Assembly: GCA_964624465.1 (NCBI GenBank)
Contig: CAZUZD010000130.1
Coordinates: 1 to 15,628 of the forward strand
DNA: 15,628 nt
Direction of reading: 5' to 3'
Origin: CAZUZD01 sp964624465
Lineage (GTDB): Bacteria; Planctomycetota; Planctomycetia; Isosphaerales; Isosphaeraceae
Shown: piece after piece, positions 5,489 to 13,014 of the stretch
Layout of the letters: each line of letters opens with the position of its first letter
Position numbering within the stretch: the stretch's first letter is position 1
Position numbers and translations under genes: made by a program
The notes under the pieces: generated by a model
Database searches by the model: none
What the model was told of the DNA's origin: nothing
Seen by the model: only the letters and a program-made list of their open reading frames with translations

Positions 5489-6706
5489 ATGCGCTCCGTC
5501 GACGAGCAGTGGACGATCCTGAAGCGTGGGATCGAGCAGGTCGTCCCCGAGGACGAGTTCCGCAAGAAGCTCGAGCGGTCGGTCGCCACCGGCACCCCGC
5601 TGCGGGTCAAGTACGGCATCGACCCGACCGGCATCGACGTGCACCTCGGGCACACGGTCCCCCTGCGCAAGCTGCGGCAGTTCCAGGACCTGGGCCACAC
5701 CGCCGTCATCATCATCGGCAACTACACCGCCCTGGTCGGCGACCCCTCCGGCCGCGACGAGACCCGCGCCCGGCTCACCGAGGCCCAGGTCGAGATCAAC
5801 GCCAGGGACTACCTCGTCCAGGTCGGCAAGATTATCGACCTGGCGAAGGCCGAGGTCCACCGCAACGGCGACTGGTTCGGCAAGTGGTCGTTCCTCGACG
5901 TCCTCGACCTCTGCCGCACCATGACCATCGGCCAGATCAGCGCCCGCGAGGACTTCGCCAAGCGGATCGCCGCGAAGACGCCCGTGTACCTGCACGAGTG
6001 CCTCTACCCGCTGATGCAGGGCTGGGACTCCGTCGAGATCCGGGCCGACGTGGAGCTGGGCGGCACCGAGCAGCTCTTCAGCCTGCTGGTCGCCCGCGAC
6101 CTCCAGCAGGGCAAGGACCAGCGCCCGCAGAACGCGATGACGCTGCCGATCCTCGTCGGCACCGACGGCACCCGCCGCATGGGCAAGAGCCTGGGCAACT
6201 ACATCGGCGTGGCCGAGGCCCCCGACGCCATGTTCGGCAAGGTCATGTCGATCCCCGACGAGCCGATGCGGCAGTACTTCACCCTCCTGACCGACCTCGA
6301 GCCCGCCGCCATCGACGCCCTGCTGGCCCCCGGCGTGAACCCGCGCGACGCCAAGGAGACGCTCGGCAAGCTCATCGTCTCCGAGTACCACGGCGCCGAC
6401 GCCGCCGACGCCGCGGCGGCGAACTTCCGCAAGCGCTCGGCCGGCGAGGACCCCGACGTCATCCCCGACGCCCCCCTGGGCCGCGACCAGCTCGACGCCG
6501 ACGGCCAGATCGCCGGCCCCCGGCTGCTCGTCGCCCTGGGCCTGGAATCCAGCACCTCCAACGCCCGCCGCGTCATCGAGCAGGGCGGCTGCACCCTCGG
6601 CGACGACCGCACGGTCCTCGGCGACCCGAAGGCGCCCGTGGCCGTCACCGACGGCCTGATCGTCCGGGTCGGCAAGCGGAAGATCGTGCGGGTCCGGCTG
6701 CGATAA
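5489..6706 (+). CDS. tyrS: Tyrosyl-tRNA synthetase (bacterial TyrZ-like class)
   Basis: It attaches tyrosine to tRNA-Tyr in the cytosol, using ATP. The product is 405 residues. The Rossmann catalytic domain contains YGIDPTG at 42-48, the HIGH-type motif HLGH at 52-55, GDPSGRDETR at 84-93, the tyrosine-pocket segment YPLMQGWDS with ADVELGGTEQ (186-195), and the KMSKS-type motif RMGKS at 230-234. A C-terminal S4 RNA-binding domain follows at about 340-405 (SSTSNARRVIEQGG). Two positions differ from the common forms: GGTEQ rather than GGTDQ, and QGWD rather than QGYD. The ATG at 5489 is preceded at once by an in-frame GTG; the frame stays open far upstream, but that part has no likeness to the family. 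GGGAG lies about 12 bases upstream, a weak site. It appears to have its own promoter. Confidence 0.96.
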   Translation: MRSVDEQWTILKRGIEQVVPEDEFRKKLERSVATGTPLRVKYGIDPTGIDVHLGHTVPLRKLRQFQDLGHTAVIIIGNYTALVGDPSGRDETRARLTEAQVEINARDYLVQVGKIIDLAKAEVHRNGDWFGKWSFLDVLDLCRTMTIGQISAREDFAKRIAAKTPVYLHECLYPLMQGWDSVEIRADVELGGTEQLFSLLVARDLQQGKDQRPQNAMTLPILVGTDGTRRMGKSLGNYIGVAEAPDAMFGKVMSIPDEPMRQYFTLLTDLEPAAIDALLAPGVNPRDAKETLGKLIVSEYHGADAADAAAANFRKRSAGEDPDVIPDAPLGRDQLDADGQIAGPRLLVALGLESSTSNARRVIEQGGCTLGDDRTVLGDPKAPVAVTDGLIVRVGKRKIVRVRLR

Positions 6707-6768
6707 CGTCGGCCGCGGATTCCGAAGAGATTGTGCGGATCGTTGGCGGAACTCGGCGTACTTGATGA

Positions 6769-6799
6769 GGTCGGCCGGCGCCCGGAGGGGCGGTCGACC
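6769..6799 (+). terminator. Hairpin between tyrS and the oxidoreductase gene
   Basis: GGTCGGCCG (6769-6777) and CGGTCGACC (6791-6799) can pair over nine positions with one G-U pair and a 13-base loop. It ends 20 bases before the next start codon, so it may terminate tyrS transcription or act as a leader stem for the downstream gene. Confidence 0.35.
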
Positions 6800-6819
6800 G
6801 TGGCAGTGGGGTCCCGTTC

Positions 6820-7893
6820 ATGGCCAGTCACGGCATCGGCATCGTCGGCTGCGGCATGATCGCCGAGTTTCACACCCGCGCGATCGCGGAGATCGCCGGC
6901 GCCCGCGTCGTCGCGGCCTTCAGCCGCAACCCGGCCAACGGCCAGAAGATCGTCGACCTGGCCGCGCCCCAGGGGCCGTGTGCGCTCCACGACGACTACG
7001 ACGCCTTCCTGGCTCACCCCGGGCTGGACGTCGTCTGCATCTGCACCCCCAGCGGTGCGCACCTCGACCCGGCGGTGGCCGCCGCGCGGGCGGGCAAGCA
7101 CGTCGTGGTCGAGAAGCCGCTGGAGATCACCCTGCCGCGCTGCGACGCCATCATCGCGGCCTGCGACGCCGCCGGCGTGCGGCTCTGCACCATCTTCCCC
7201 TCGCGGTTCAGCCCCGCCAACGTGGCGCTCAAGCAGGCCATCGACGGCGGCCGATTCGGCCGGCTCACGCTGGGTGACACCCACGTGAAGTGGTGGCGGA
7301 CCCAGCAGTACTACGACTCCGGCGGCTGGCGCGGGACCTGGGCCCTCGACGGCGGCGGGGCCCTCATGAACCAGGCAATCCACAACGTCGACCTGCTCGC
7401 CTGGCTGATGGGCGACGTCGAGAGCGTCAGCGCCCTGACCGCCACGCTGGCCCACGAGCGGATCGAGGTCGAGGACACGGCCGTCGCCTGCCTGCGGTTC
7501 CGCAACGGGGCCCTGGGCGTGATCGAGGCGGCCACCAGCGCGTTCCCCGGCCTGCTCAAGCGCACCGAGATCCACGGCGATCGCGGTTCGGCGCGGGTCG
7601 AGCAGGACGACATCACCCTGTGGGAGTTCCAGGAGCCGGCCCCCGGCGACGACGCCGTGCGTGCCGCCCTGGCCGGCGGCACCGGCTCGAAGGCCGGCGC
7701 CAGCGACCCCCGCGGCATCGGCCACGCCGGCCACCGCGACCAGCTCCGCGACTTCCTGGAGTCAATCGACGCCGGCCGACCCGCGGCCGTTGACGGTCGC
7801 GAGGGCCGCCGCTCCGTCGAGGTCATCCGCGCCATCTACCGCTCGGCCCGGACCGGCGGCGTCGTCACGCTCCCGCTCGACGCCGCCGGCTGA
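6820..7893 (+). CDS. Gfo/Idh/MocA-family oxidoreductase
   Basis: It is an NAD(P)-dependent oxidoreductase of 357 residues acting on a sugar, inositol or related alcohol. The N-terminal Rossmann fold shows GIVGCGMIAEFH at 7-18 (dinucleotide-binding glycines) and CTPSGAH at 75-81. The family-defining EKP is at 98-100 (K99 catalytic), followed by the C-terminal alpha/beta domain with KWWRTQQYYDSGGWRGTW (157-174), DGGGALMNQAIHNVDLL (177-193) containing the active-site His, and GHRDQLRDF near the end. There is no Tat or Sec signal, unlike many planctomycete paralogues, so the protein is cytosolic. The ATG at 6820 begins directly at the nucleotide fold; no strong Shine-Dalgarno is seen. It lies 113 bp after tyrS and 134 bp before the cytochrome gene. 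The substrate cannot be told. Confidence 0.93.
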   Translation: MASHGIGIVGCGMIAEFHTRAIAEIAGARVVAAFSRNPANGQKIVDLAAPQGPCALHDDYDAFLAHPGLDVVCICTPSGAHLDPAVAAARAGKHVVVEKPLEITLPRCDAIIAACDAAGVRLCTIFPSRFSPANVALKQAIDGGRFGRLTLGDTHVKWWRTQQYYDSGGWRGTWALDGGGALMNQAIHNVDLLAWLMGDVESVSALTATLAHERIEVEDTAVACLRFRNGALGVIEAATSAFPGLLKRTEIHGDRGSARVEQDDITLWEFQEPAPGDDAVRAALAGGTGSKAGASDPRGIGHAGHRDQLRDFLESIDAGRPAAVDGREGRRSVEVIRAIYRSARTGGVVTLPLDAAG

Positions 7894-7954
7894 CCGCCCG
7901 CGCCCGATCCCGTCCCCGCGTCCTGCCCTCGGTGCCTGCACCCTCGGATCGATC

Positions 7955-7975
7955 GGGCCGGGGCGGGTCCGGCCC
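7955..7975 (+). terminator. Hairpin after the oxidoreductase gene
   Basis: GGGCCGG (7955-7961) and CCGGCCC (7969-7975) form a perfect seven-pair stem with a seven-base loop, 61 bases after the stop codon. There is no U-tract, so termination is uncertain. Confidence 0.35.
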
Positions 7976-8027
7976 TGCGCCCGCTGCCGCCTCGTGTCAC
8001 GGCCCCGCCCCTCGGGAGTCCTTGCCC

Positions 8028-9851
8028 ATGCGCCGACCGTCGCTTGCCCTGCTCGCGATCGCCCTGTCCCTGCCGGCCGTCGCCGGCTGCTGGGACCGTG
8101 GCGGCGGCACGCCCGTCGTGCCGCCGACGCCCCCGAAGCCGGGGGCCGTCGACCCGCTCCGCAACGCGTTCGTCCCCACCACCGACCCGTACGGCGAGCC
8201 CGCCACCCGCGTCGCCTACCTGCCGCAGAACTGGTCGGCCGAGGAGAGCCTGCGGTTCTACTTCACGCCCCAGGGCTCGCAGCTCATCCCCTATGACTGG
8301 TTCCTGGCGCTCGAGCAGCCGGGCGAGTCGACCACCCCGTTCCGCGACCCGCAGAACATCCTGCGGTACCGCTACCTGCCCCAACAGCCCGACGCCTTCA
8401 ACCCGGATGGCCTGCCGGTCGGGTTCGTGGGCGAGGTGGCCGACGGCGTGAAGTGGCTCGGCATGAGCTGCGCCGCCTGCCACACGGGCGAGCTGCACGT
8501 CGACGGCGTCGCCTACCGCGTCGACGGCTCCCCGACCCAGGCGAACGTGCAGGCCTTGCTGGCCGACCTGATCGTGGCCGTTCGCGACACGGCCGCCGAC
8601 GCGGCCCGGTTCGACCGCTTCGCCGCGAAGGTGCTCGGCTCCGGAGACAGTGCCGCGGCGCGGTCGGGCCTGAAGGCGCAGATGGCCAAGTGGGAGGCGA
8701 TCCGATCGGGCTACAACCGCCGCAACTTCCCCGGCTATGACCCCGCGGCCAGCACGCCCCAGGGCCCGCTGGCGTTTGGCCACTTCGGGCAGCTCGACGC
8801 AGTGGGCGCGATCCTCAACGAGGTGTACTGGAACGCGGCCACGGTGCAGGACCTGGCCAACCCGACGGCCGTTGCGGCGAAGGCCGATGCGCCGGTCAGT
8901 TACCCGTTCCTCTGGAATGCCCACCAGCAGGACAAGGTGCAGTGGCTCGGCATCGCCGAGAGCGGCGGGCCGGGGAACCTCCTGAGCCTGGTGCGGAACG
9001 TCGGCGAGGTGGTGGGCGTCTTCGGCCACGTCGAGATTCCCGCCGAGGCGCCCACCCTGAACCCGGGCTACCGCTCGACCATCGACCGCCACAGCCTGGA
9101 GGCGCTCGAGGACCTGATCACGACGCTCTGGTCGCCCCGGTGGCCCGAGGCCTTCGGCGCGATCGACCCCGCCCTGGCCGCGCAGGGGGCCGAGGTCTTC
9201 AAGCGACCGCTGGAGCAGAACCAGTCGTGCTACGCCTGCCACGGCGAGATCGTGCGCGAGGACCCGGCCCGGCACTTCGACATGAACCTCTTCGGGACCC
9301 AGACCGACCCGAAGGCGTATTTCAACTTCCTGGAGCGGAGCGGCCCGTCGGGGCGCCTGGAGGGCCGGCCGATCAACTTCGTGCCGCTGACGGAGACGAT
9401 CCCGGCGACCGCCTCGGCGACCCAGATGATCACGCACGAGATCACCGGGGTGATTCTGGGCACGTACACGCTGAACCCGCCGGTCGACCAGCTCAAGGAC
9501 GTGCTCTACGGCCGTCGCGTCACCCGCACGCTGGGCGCCCCGCGGAACCCGTCGCAGTACGAGGCCCGGCCGCTCAACGGCATCTGGGCCACCGCCCCGT
9601 ACCTCCACAACGGCTCGGTGCCCACCCTCGACGCCCTGCTGCGGCCGGCGGCCGAGCGACCGACGTCGTTCCGCATCGGCGTGCGGGCCTTCGACACGCA
9701 GAAGGTCGGCCTGGGCGCGGGGCCCGCGACGAGCACGCTCCCGATGCTCGACACGACCGCCCCCGGCCACACCAACGGCGGCCACGAGTATGGCGTGAGC
9801 CTCTCCGAGCCCGACCGTCGCGCCCTGATCGAGTACCTCAAGTCGCTCTGA
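8028..9851 (+). CDS. Di-heme cytochrome c lipoprotein, RoxA/di-heme peroxidase-like
   Basis: It is an exported haem protein of 607 residues, anchored as a lipoprotein: a short signal (MRRPSLALLAIALSLPAVAG) ends in a lipobox with VAGC, making C21 the lipidated residue. Two haem c sites are clear: CAACH at 148-152 (in GMSCAACHTG) and CYACH at 401-405. Near the C-terminus, ARPLNGIWATAPYLHNGS (513-530) and GGHEYG (585-590) supply conserved His residues H527 and H586 that could be distal ligands. This layout fits the RoxA-like group related to di-heme peroxidases; rubber oxygenase RoxA is the studied member, and most relatives have no known substrate. The start was set by the signal peptide; the open frame begins earlier but is not signal-like. 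GGGAG lies about 12 bases upstream. It ends in a convergent junction with the propeller gene. Confidence 0.9.
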   Translation: MRRPSLALLAIALSLPAVAGCWDRGGGTPVVPPTPPKPGAVDPLRNAFVPTTDPYGEPATRVAYLPQNWSAEESLRFYFTPQGSQLIPYDWFLALEQPGESTTPFRDPQNILRYRYLPQQPDAFNPDGLPVGFVGEVADGVKWLGMSCAACHTGELHVDGVAYRVDGSPTQANVQALLADLIVAVRDTAADAARFDRFAAKVLGSGDSAAARSGLKAQMAKWEAIRSGYNRRNFPGYDPAASTPQGPLAFGHFGQLDAVGAILNEVYWNAATVQDLANPTAVAAKADAPVSYPFLWNAHQQDKVQWLGIAESGGPGNLLSLVRNVGEVVGVFGHVEIPAEAPTLNPGYRSTIDRHSLEALEDLITTLWSPRWPEAFGAIDPALAAQGAEVFKRPLEQNQSCYACHGEIVREDPARHFDMNLFGTQTDPKAYFNFLERSGPSGRLEGRPINFVPLTETIPATASATQMITHEITGVILGTYTLNPPVDQLKDVLYGRRVTRTLGAPRNPSQYEARPLNGIWATAPYLHNGSVPTLDALLRPAAERPTSFRIGVRAFDTQKVGLGAGPATSTLPMLDTTAPGHTNGGHEYGVSLSEPDRRALIEYLKSL

Positions 9852-9859
9852 GCGGCGTC

Positions 9860-9902
9860 CCGGCCCGCAGCCTGGACGCGCCCACGTCCGGTCGCGGGCC
9901 GG
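9860..9902. terminator. Nested inverted repeats at a convergent gene junction
   Basis: Outer arms CCGGCCCGC (9860-9868) and GCGGGCCGG (9894-9902) enclose an inner hairpin GGACG (9874-9878) / CGTCC (9885-9889). It lies between two converging stop codons and can fold on either strand, so it is a candidate bidirectional terminator. Confidence 0.5.
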
Positions 9903-9917
9903 CTCAATCGAGCCGGC
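9898..9917. terminator. Second hairpin over the stop codon of the propeller gene
   Basis: GCCGGCTC (9898-9905) and GAGCCGGC (9910-9917) form a perfect eight-pair stem with an AATC loop. It contains the stop codon of the minus-strand gene and overlaps one arm of the neighbouring nested repeat, so the two folds exclude each other. Confidence 0.4.
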
Positions 9918-10851
9918 GGGCCACGCCGAACCCGGTGCGGCCGTAGCCGTCGCCGTTAGAGAACAGGAACCGCTCGCCGCCGTCGTCGAAGACGCACGGG
10001 TACGTCTGCTCGGCCTGTTCCCAGGCGCCCGGCGTGCCGACGAACTGCACCGCGTCGTCGTGGCGGCTCCAGGTCCGGCCCCCGTCCAGGGAGCGCGCGA
10101 AGCCGAGCTGATACCGCGGCCGGCGGCGGGCGTACCACATCGACCACGAGCCGTCGGGCTCGGGGAGCACCACCGGGCGCGAGACGGCGAACTCGGCCGG
10201 ATCGTCGGCACCCTGCAGCGGCACGACCACGCGGTCCGAGGGCGTCCAGGCGAGGCCGTCGGGCGAGCTCGCTTCCTGGACGACGTGCCGCATCTCCAGG
10301 TCGACCGGCCCCCAGGCCAGGTGCGAGCCGAACCACATGCGGTACTCGCCGGCGTGCTCGACCACCCAGGGGTAGCCGACCGTGAGCGGGTTGGCCTCCG
10401 AGCGGCCCACGATCGGGGCGCGGCCGTGGCGCTCGAACGAGCGGCCGCCGTCGTGGGAGACGGCCAGGCCGATGAAGTTGGTGAACGGCACGCTCCGGCC
10501 CAAGGTCCAGCCCAGGTAGTAGGCGCGCAGGGTGTCGCCGCTGGCGACGATCGAGCCGACCGTGACGCCGTCGGCGTCGAACTCGCCCCGGCGGCCGGGT
10601 CCGAACAGGGGCCCCTCGACGGGCCCGGCCAGGCGCCAGCCTCGGCCGGCGCGCTCGATCGGCACGCGGGCCAGGTGCGAGCGCTGCGCGGCGTCGCGGG
10701 CCGAGAAGTAGACATTCGCGCGGCCGGGGCCCGTGCCGTGCACGACCGGGAGGGCCGCGTGGGAGGCCCACCAGGATCCCGGTTCTGGCCGGGGTTCGAG
10801 CAACCTGCCGAGGCGTTCCCAGCGCTGCGAAGGTGCGTCGGCTGGCGTCAT
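9904..10851 (-). CDS. Predicted five-bladed beta-propeller (glycosidase-like) protein, function unknown
   Basis: It has 315 residues and no signal peptide or membrane helix, so it is probably cytosolic. Repeated strands with two Asp-box-like turns (SHDGGRSFE at 132-140, SLDGGRTWSR at 254-263), SPDGLAWTP, MWF and MWY motifs, and EFDADGVTVGS indicate a five-bladed propeller of the GH43/GH32/GH130 type. The catalytic acids cannot be assigned with safety. Relatives of this shape are known to me in polysaccharide gene clusters, which agrees with the WbqC gene directly divergent from it. The ATG at 10851 has a weak GGGA upstream; an in-frame GTG at 10872 would add seven residues. It could bind or process a sugar intermediate rather than degrade polymers. 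I do not know the reaction. Confidence 0.75.
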   Translation of the reverse strand: MTPADAPSQRWERLGRLLEPRPEPGSWWASHAALPVVHGTGPGRANVYFSARDAAQRSHLARVPIERAGRGWRLAGPVEGPLFGPGRRGEFDADGVTVGSIVASGDTLRAYYLGWTLGRSVPFTNFIGLAVSHDGGRSFERHGRAPIVGRSEANPLTVGYPWVVEHAGEYRMWFGSHLAWGPVDLEMRHVVQEASSPDGLAWTPSDRVVVPLQGADDPAEFAVSRPVVLPEPDGSWSMWYARRRPRYQLGFARSLDGGRTWSRHDDAVQFVGTPGAWEQAEQTYPCVFDDGGERFLFSNGDGYGRTGFGVARRLD

Positions 10852-10852
10852 G

Positions 10853-10882
10853 TTGGCGTTCCCGGCGGGCACTGGCTACGAT
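10853..10882 (+). promoter_or_regulatory. Candidate promoter for the WbqC-family gene
   Basis: TTGGCG (10853-10858) and TACGAT (10877-10882) are 18 bases apart, with moderate consensus match. Transcription would start near 10889, about 70 bases before the ATG. It overlaps the start region of the divergent propeller gene. Confidence 0.35.
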
Positions 10883-10959
10883 CCTCGGGTCCGGCGGCGG
10901 CCGCGGGCCGGGCCCGGAGCCCGTGAGTGCCGCCGGCCGGCCGCAGGACCGGGTGCCCC

Positions 10960-11664
10960 ATGCGTCGGATCGCGATCATCCAGAGCGCCTACATCCCCTG
11001 GCGGGGATTCTTCGACCTGATCGACCGCTGTGACCAGTACGTCATCTACGACCAGATGCAGTTCGTCAAGCGGCACTGGCACAACCGCAACCGGATCCGG
11101 ACGCCGCAGGGCGCCGGCTGGCTCACGATCCCGGTGGTGAGCAAGTCGCGGTTCGAGCAGCCGATCGACGAGGTCGTCGTGAGCGACCCGACCTGGGCCG
11201 AGCGGCACTGGGCAACCCTGCGGGGCAGCTACGCCCGATGTCCGGGGTTCGTCGAGACGGCGGCGTGGCTCCAGCCGCTGTACGAATCGCTGGCGCACGA
11301 GCCGCGGCTCACGGTCATCAACGAGCGGTTCCTCCGGGCGGTCGCCGGGCGGCTGGGGGTGACGACCGAGATCGTGCGCGACGCCCCGCTGGGGGCGACG
11401 GGCTCGAAGACGGCCCGGCTGCTCGACGTTTGCCTCAAGCTGGGGGCGACCCACTACCTGAGCGGCCCGTCGGCCCGGTCGTACCTGGACGAGTCGGCAT
11501 TCGCCGAGGCGGGCATCGCCGTGGAGTGGATGGGCTACGAGGGGTATCCGACCTACCCGCAGGCCTGGGGCGCGTTCGAGCCGGCCGTCTCGATCGTCGA
11601 CCTGCTCCTGAACGTGACCGAGGTCGATCGGGCGCTGTGGCGGTCGTCGGCGACGTTTGCCTGA
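10960..11664 (+). CDS. WbqC family protein
   Basis: It has 234 residues, the usual length of the WbqC-like family found in O-antigen and other surface polysaccharide clusters; the biochemical role is not settled to my knowledge. Family marks: IIQSAYIPWRGFFDLI (6-21, matching the QPxYxPWxG start), YDQMQFVKRHWHNRNRI (30-46), GWLTIPV, GSKTARLLDVCLKLGA (148-163), YLSGPSARSYL (166-176) and YPQAWGAFEP near the end. No membrane segment or signal is present, so it is cytosolic. The ATG at 10960 is preceded by AGGA about 11 bases away and begins directly with the conserved strand. It is divergent from the propeller gene and converges on the acyltransferase gene with only nine bases between stops. The neighbours point to modified-sugar synthesis. 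Confidence 0.92.
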   Translation: MRRIAIIQSAYIPWRGFFDLIDRCDQYVIYDQMQFVKRHWHNRNRIRTPQGAGWLTIPVVSKSRFEQPIDEVVVSDPTWAERHWATLRGSYARCPGFVETAAWLQPLYESLAHEPRLTVINERFLRAVAGRLGVTTEIVRDAPLGATGSKTARLLDVCLKLGATHYLSGPSARSYLDESAFAEAGIAVEWMGYEGYPTYPQAWGAFEPAVSIVDLLLNVTEVDRALWRSSATFA

Positions 11665-11677
11665 GGTCGCGGCTCAG
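11661..11677. repeat. Short dyad across converging stop codons
   Basis: CTGAG (11661-11665) and CTCAG (11673-11677) are perfect arms around seven bases; each contains one of the two facing stop codons. With nine bases between genes there is no room for a normal terminator, so the two transcripts probably overlap. Confidence 0.3.
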
Positions 11678-12345
11678 AGCGAGCGGAGCCGGTTGCTGGG
11701 CACCCGCGACCGCTCGGTGCCGGCGGCGGCGTACACGCCCAGCGGCGCGGCGTCTTCGAGGATCAACGCCCCCGCGCCGATGACGCAGCGCTCGCCGATG
11801 GTGACGTGGTCGCGGATCGTCGCGTTGACCCCCACGAAGCAGGACGGGCCCAGCGTGACGCCACCCGAGAGGACGACGTGCGAGCTGACGAAGCAGTGGT
11901 CGCCGATGGTCGCGTGGTGGCCGATGTGGTTGCCGCTCCAGAGCGTGACGTTGCGGCCGACCGTTGCGAACGGCTGGATCGTGTTGTCCTCCAGGATGAA
12001 CGCGTTCGGACCCGGCTCGAAGCCGGGGAACGTCGTCGCCCGGGAGCTGACGTAACGCGCCAGCCGGTACCCCAGCGCCTCGGCCTCGTCGCACTTCCGC
12101 GCCCGCAGGGCGTTGAGCTGCGTGTACCCGAGCGCCACGAACAGGTCGTGCGTCCCGGGCGGAAACCGGCGGGCCACGGCGTCGAAGGCCACCAGGGGCA
12201 GGCCGTGGAAGGTCTCGGCATTGACGTACGGCGCATCGACCGTGAAGGCGACGACCTCGTAATCCGAGTCGTGGCCGAAGCAGGTCCAGGCGACCTCGGC
12301 GATCGGCCCGGTTCCGAACAGGACCAGCGGGCGCCTGGGTGTCAT
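11674..12345 (-). CDS. NeuD/PglD-like sugar O- or N-acyltransferase (left-handed beta-helix)
   Basis: It transfers an acyl group, usually acetyl from acetyl-CoA, to a sugar or sugar nucleotide in the cytosol. The product is 223 residues. The N-terminal Rossmann-like part (1-80) has VLFGTGPIAEVAW and HDSDYEVVAFTVDAPY, typical of a family seen in O-antigen loci. After a linker with YVSSRAT come hexapeptide turns (about 115-205): LWSGNHIGHHATIGDH, SSHVVLSGGVTLG, CFVGVNATI, CVIGAGALI. H143/H144 occupy the place of the catalytic base in PglD. The ATG at 12345 overlaps the methyltransferase stop as ATGA, so translation is probably coupled; a longer frame upstream only runs antiparallel in another reading of the methyltransferase. 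It is the last gene of the operon. Confidence 0.92.
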   Translation of the reverse strand: MTPRRPLVLFGTGPIAEVAWTCFGHDSDYEVVAFTVDAPYVNAETFHGLPLVAFDAVARRFPPGTHDLFVALGYTQLNALRARKCDEAEALGYRLARYVSSRATTFPGFEPGPNAFILEDNTIQPFATVGRNVTLWSGNHIGHHATIGDHCFVSSHVVLSGGVTLGPSCFVGVNATIRDHVTIGERCVIGAGALILEDAAPLGVYAAAGTERSRVPSNRLRSL

Positions 12346-13013
12346 GTGGGGCCTCGGGGGGGACGATGGGTCGGGTCCGGCCGTGGGATGCGGATGCGGA
12401 CGGTGAACTCGTAGAGGCCGGAGTCGTGCCAGAGCGCGACGTGGCGGCCGAACTCGCCTAGGCACCAGTTGAGCATCTGACCCGGGTCGGGGTACCAGAG
12501 CCTGGGTTCCTTGCGGTCGGCGTCGCTGAAGGCGGTCAGGCAGTTGAAGGCGACCGCGCGGTCGGCCTGCGCGACCATGGCGCGGATCGTCTGGCGCACC
12601 TGCTCCTGCCAGCGGTCGTTGTCGGCGTCGAGCCGCACGTTGAAGATGCCGCTGGCGACGATCACGTCCGCCCGCTCCAGGGGCACGGCCGCCCGGCGGA
12701 ACCGGACGCCGGGCAGGTGCGCGCACTGCTCACGGGCGGCGGCGAGCATGGCCCCGGAGATGTCGTAGCCTGTGTACGGGATCGGCCCGATCGTCTCGTG
12801 CACGAACGCGGCCAGGGCCCCGTAGCCGCAGCCCAGGTCGGCGATCGAGCCCAGGTCCTCGCGGTCGAGGCCGCGGAGCAGCTCCTGGAAGCGCCGCACC
12901 TGCCCGCCAGCGTCCCGCCAGTCGACGCCCTGCGGGGTGGCGCCGTGGGCGCGCAGGCGCCCGTCGTAGTAGGAGGCGATCGGGGCCAGCGGGTCGTCGG
13001 GCGCGGGCGTCAT
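12342..13013 (-). CDS. Class I SAM-dependent methyltransferase
   Basis: It has 223 residues and transfers a methyl group from S-adenosylmethionine. Motif I, ADLGCGYGAL, is at 58-67, and the acidic end of strand 2 is YTGYDISGAML (80-90). The lead contains YYDGRLRAHGATPQGVDW (15-32) and GGQVRRFQELL, the mark of a methyltransferase group I know from polysaccharide loci, often near NeuD-like and WbqC genes. Later come SGIFNVRL (121-128), AFNCLTAFSD (155-164) and a Pro/Arg-rich end. No membrane helix. The ATG at 13013 is one base after the stop of the upstream membrane protein, and the stop overlaps the next gene, so it sits inside a coupled operon. The acceptor is unknown; a sugar or sugar nucleotide is likely from context. 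Confidence 0.9.
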   Translation of the reverse strand: MTPAPDDPLAPIASYYDGRLRAHGATPQGVDWRDAGGQVRRFQELLRGLDREDLGSIADLGCGYGALAAFVHETIGPIPYTGYDISGAMLAAAREQCAHLPGVRFRRAAVPLERADVIVASGIFNVRLDADNDRWQEQVRQTIRAMVAQADRAVAFNCLTAFSDADRKEPRLWYPDPGQMLNWCLGEFGRHVALWHDSGLYEFTVRIRIPRPDPTHRPPRGPT

Positions 13014-13014
13014 C

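Noticed and set aside
4135..6765. Very long open frame on the plus strand (876 codons)
   Set aside because: It covers the antisense of the CPBP gene and another frame of tyrS; the product is low-complexity Arg/Gly/Pro with no family motif.
6199..7734. Long open frame on the minus strand (511 codons)
   Set aside because: It is antisense to tyrS and the oxidoreductase, both well supported.
7836..10715. Very long open frame on the minus strand (959 codons)
   Set aside because: It is antisense to the cytochrome gene and out of frame with the propeller gene, both of which have clear family motifs.
12346..12726. N-terminal extension of the acyltransferase
   Set aside because: It lies wholly within the methyltransferase gene in another frame and is low complexity; the ATGA overlap gives a natural start.
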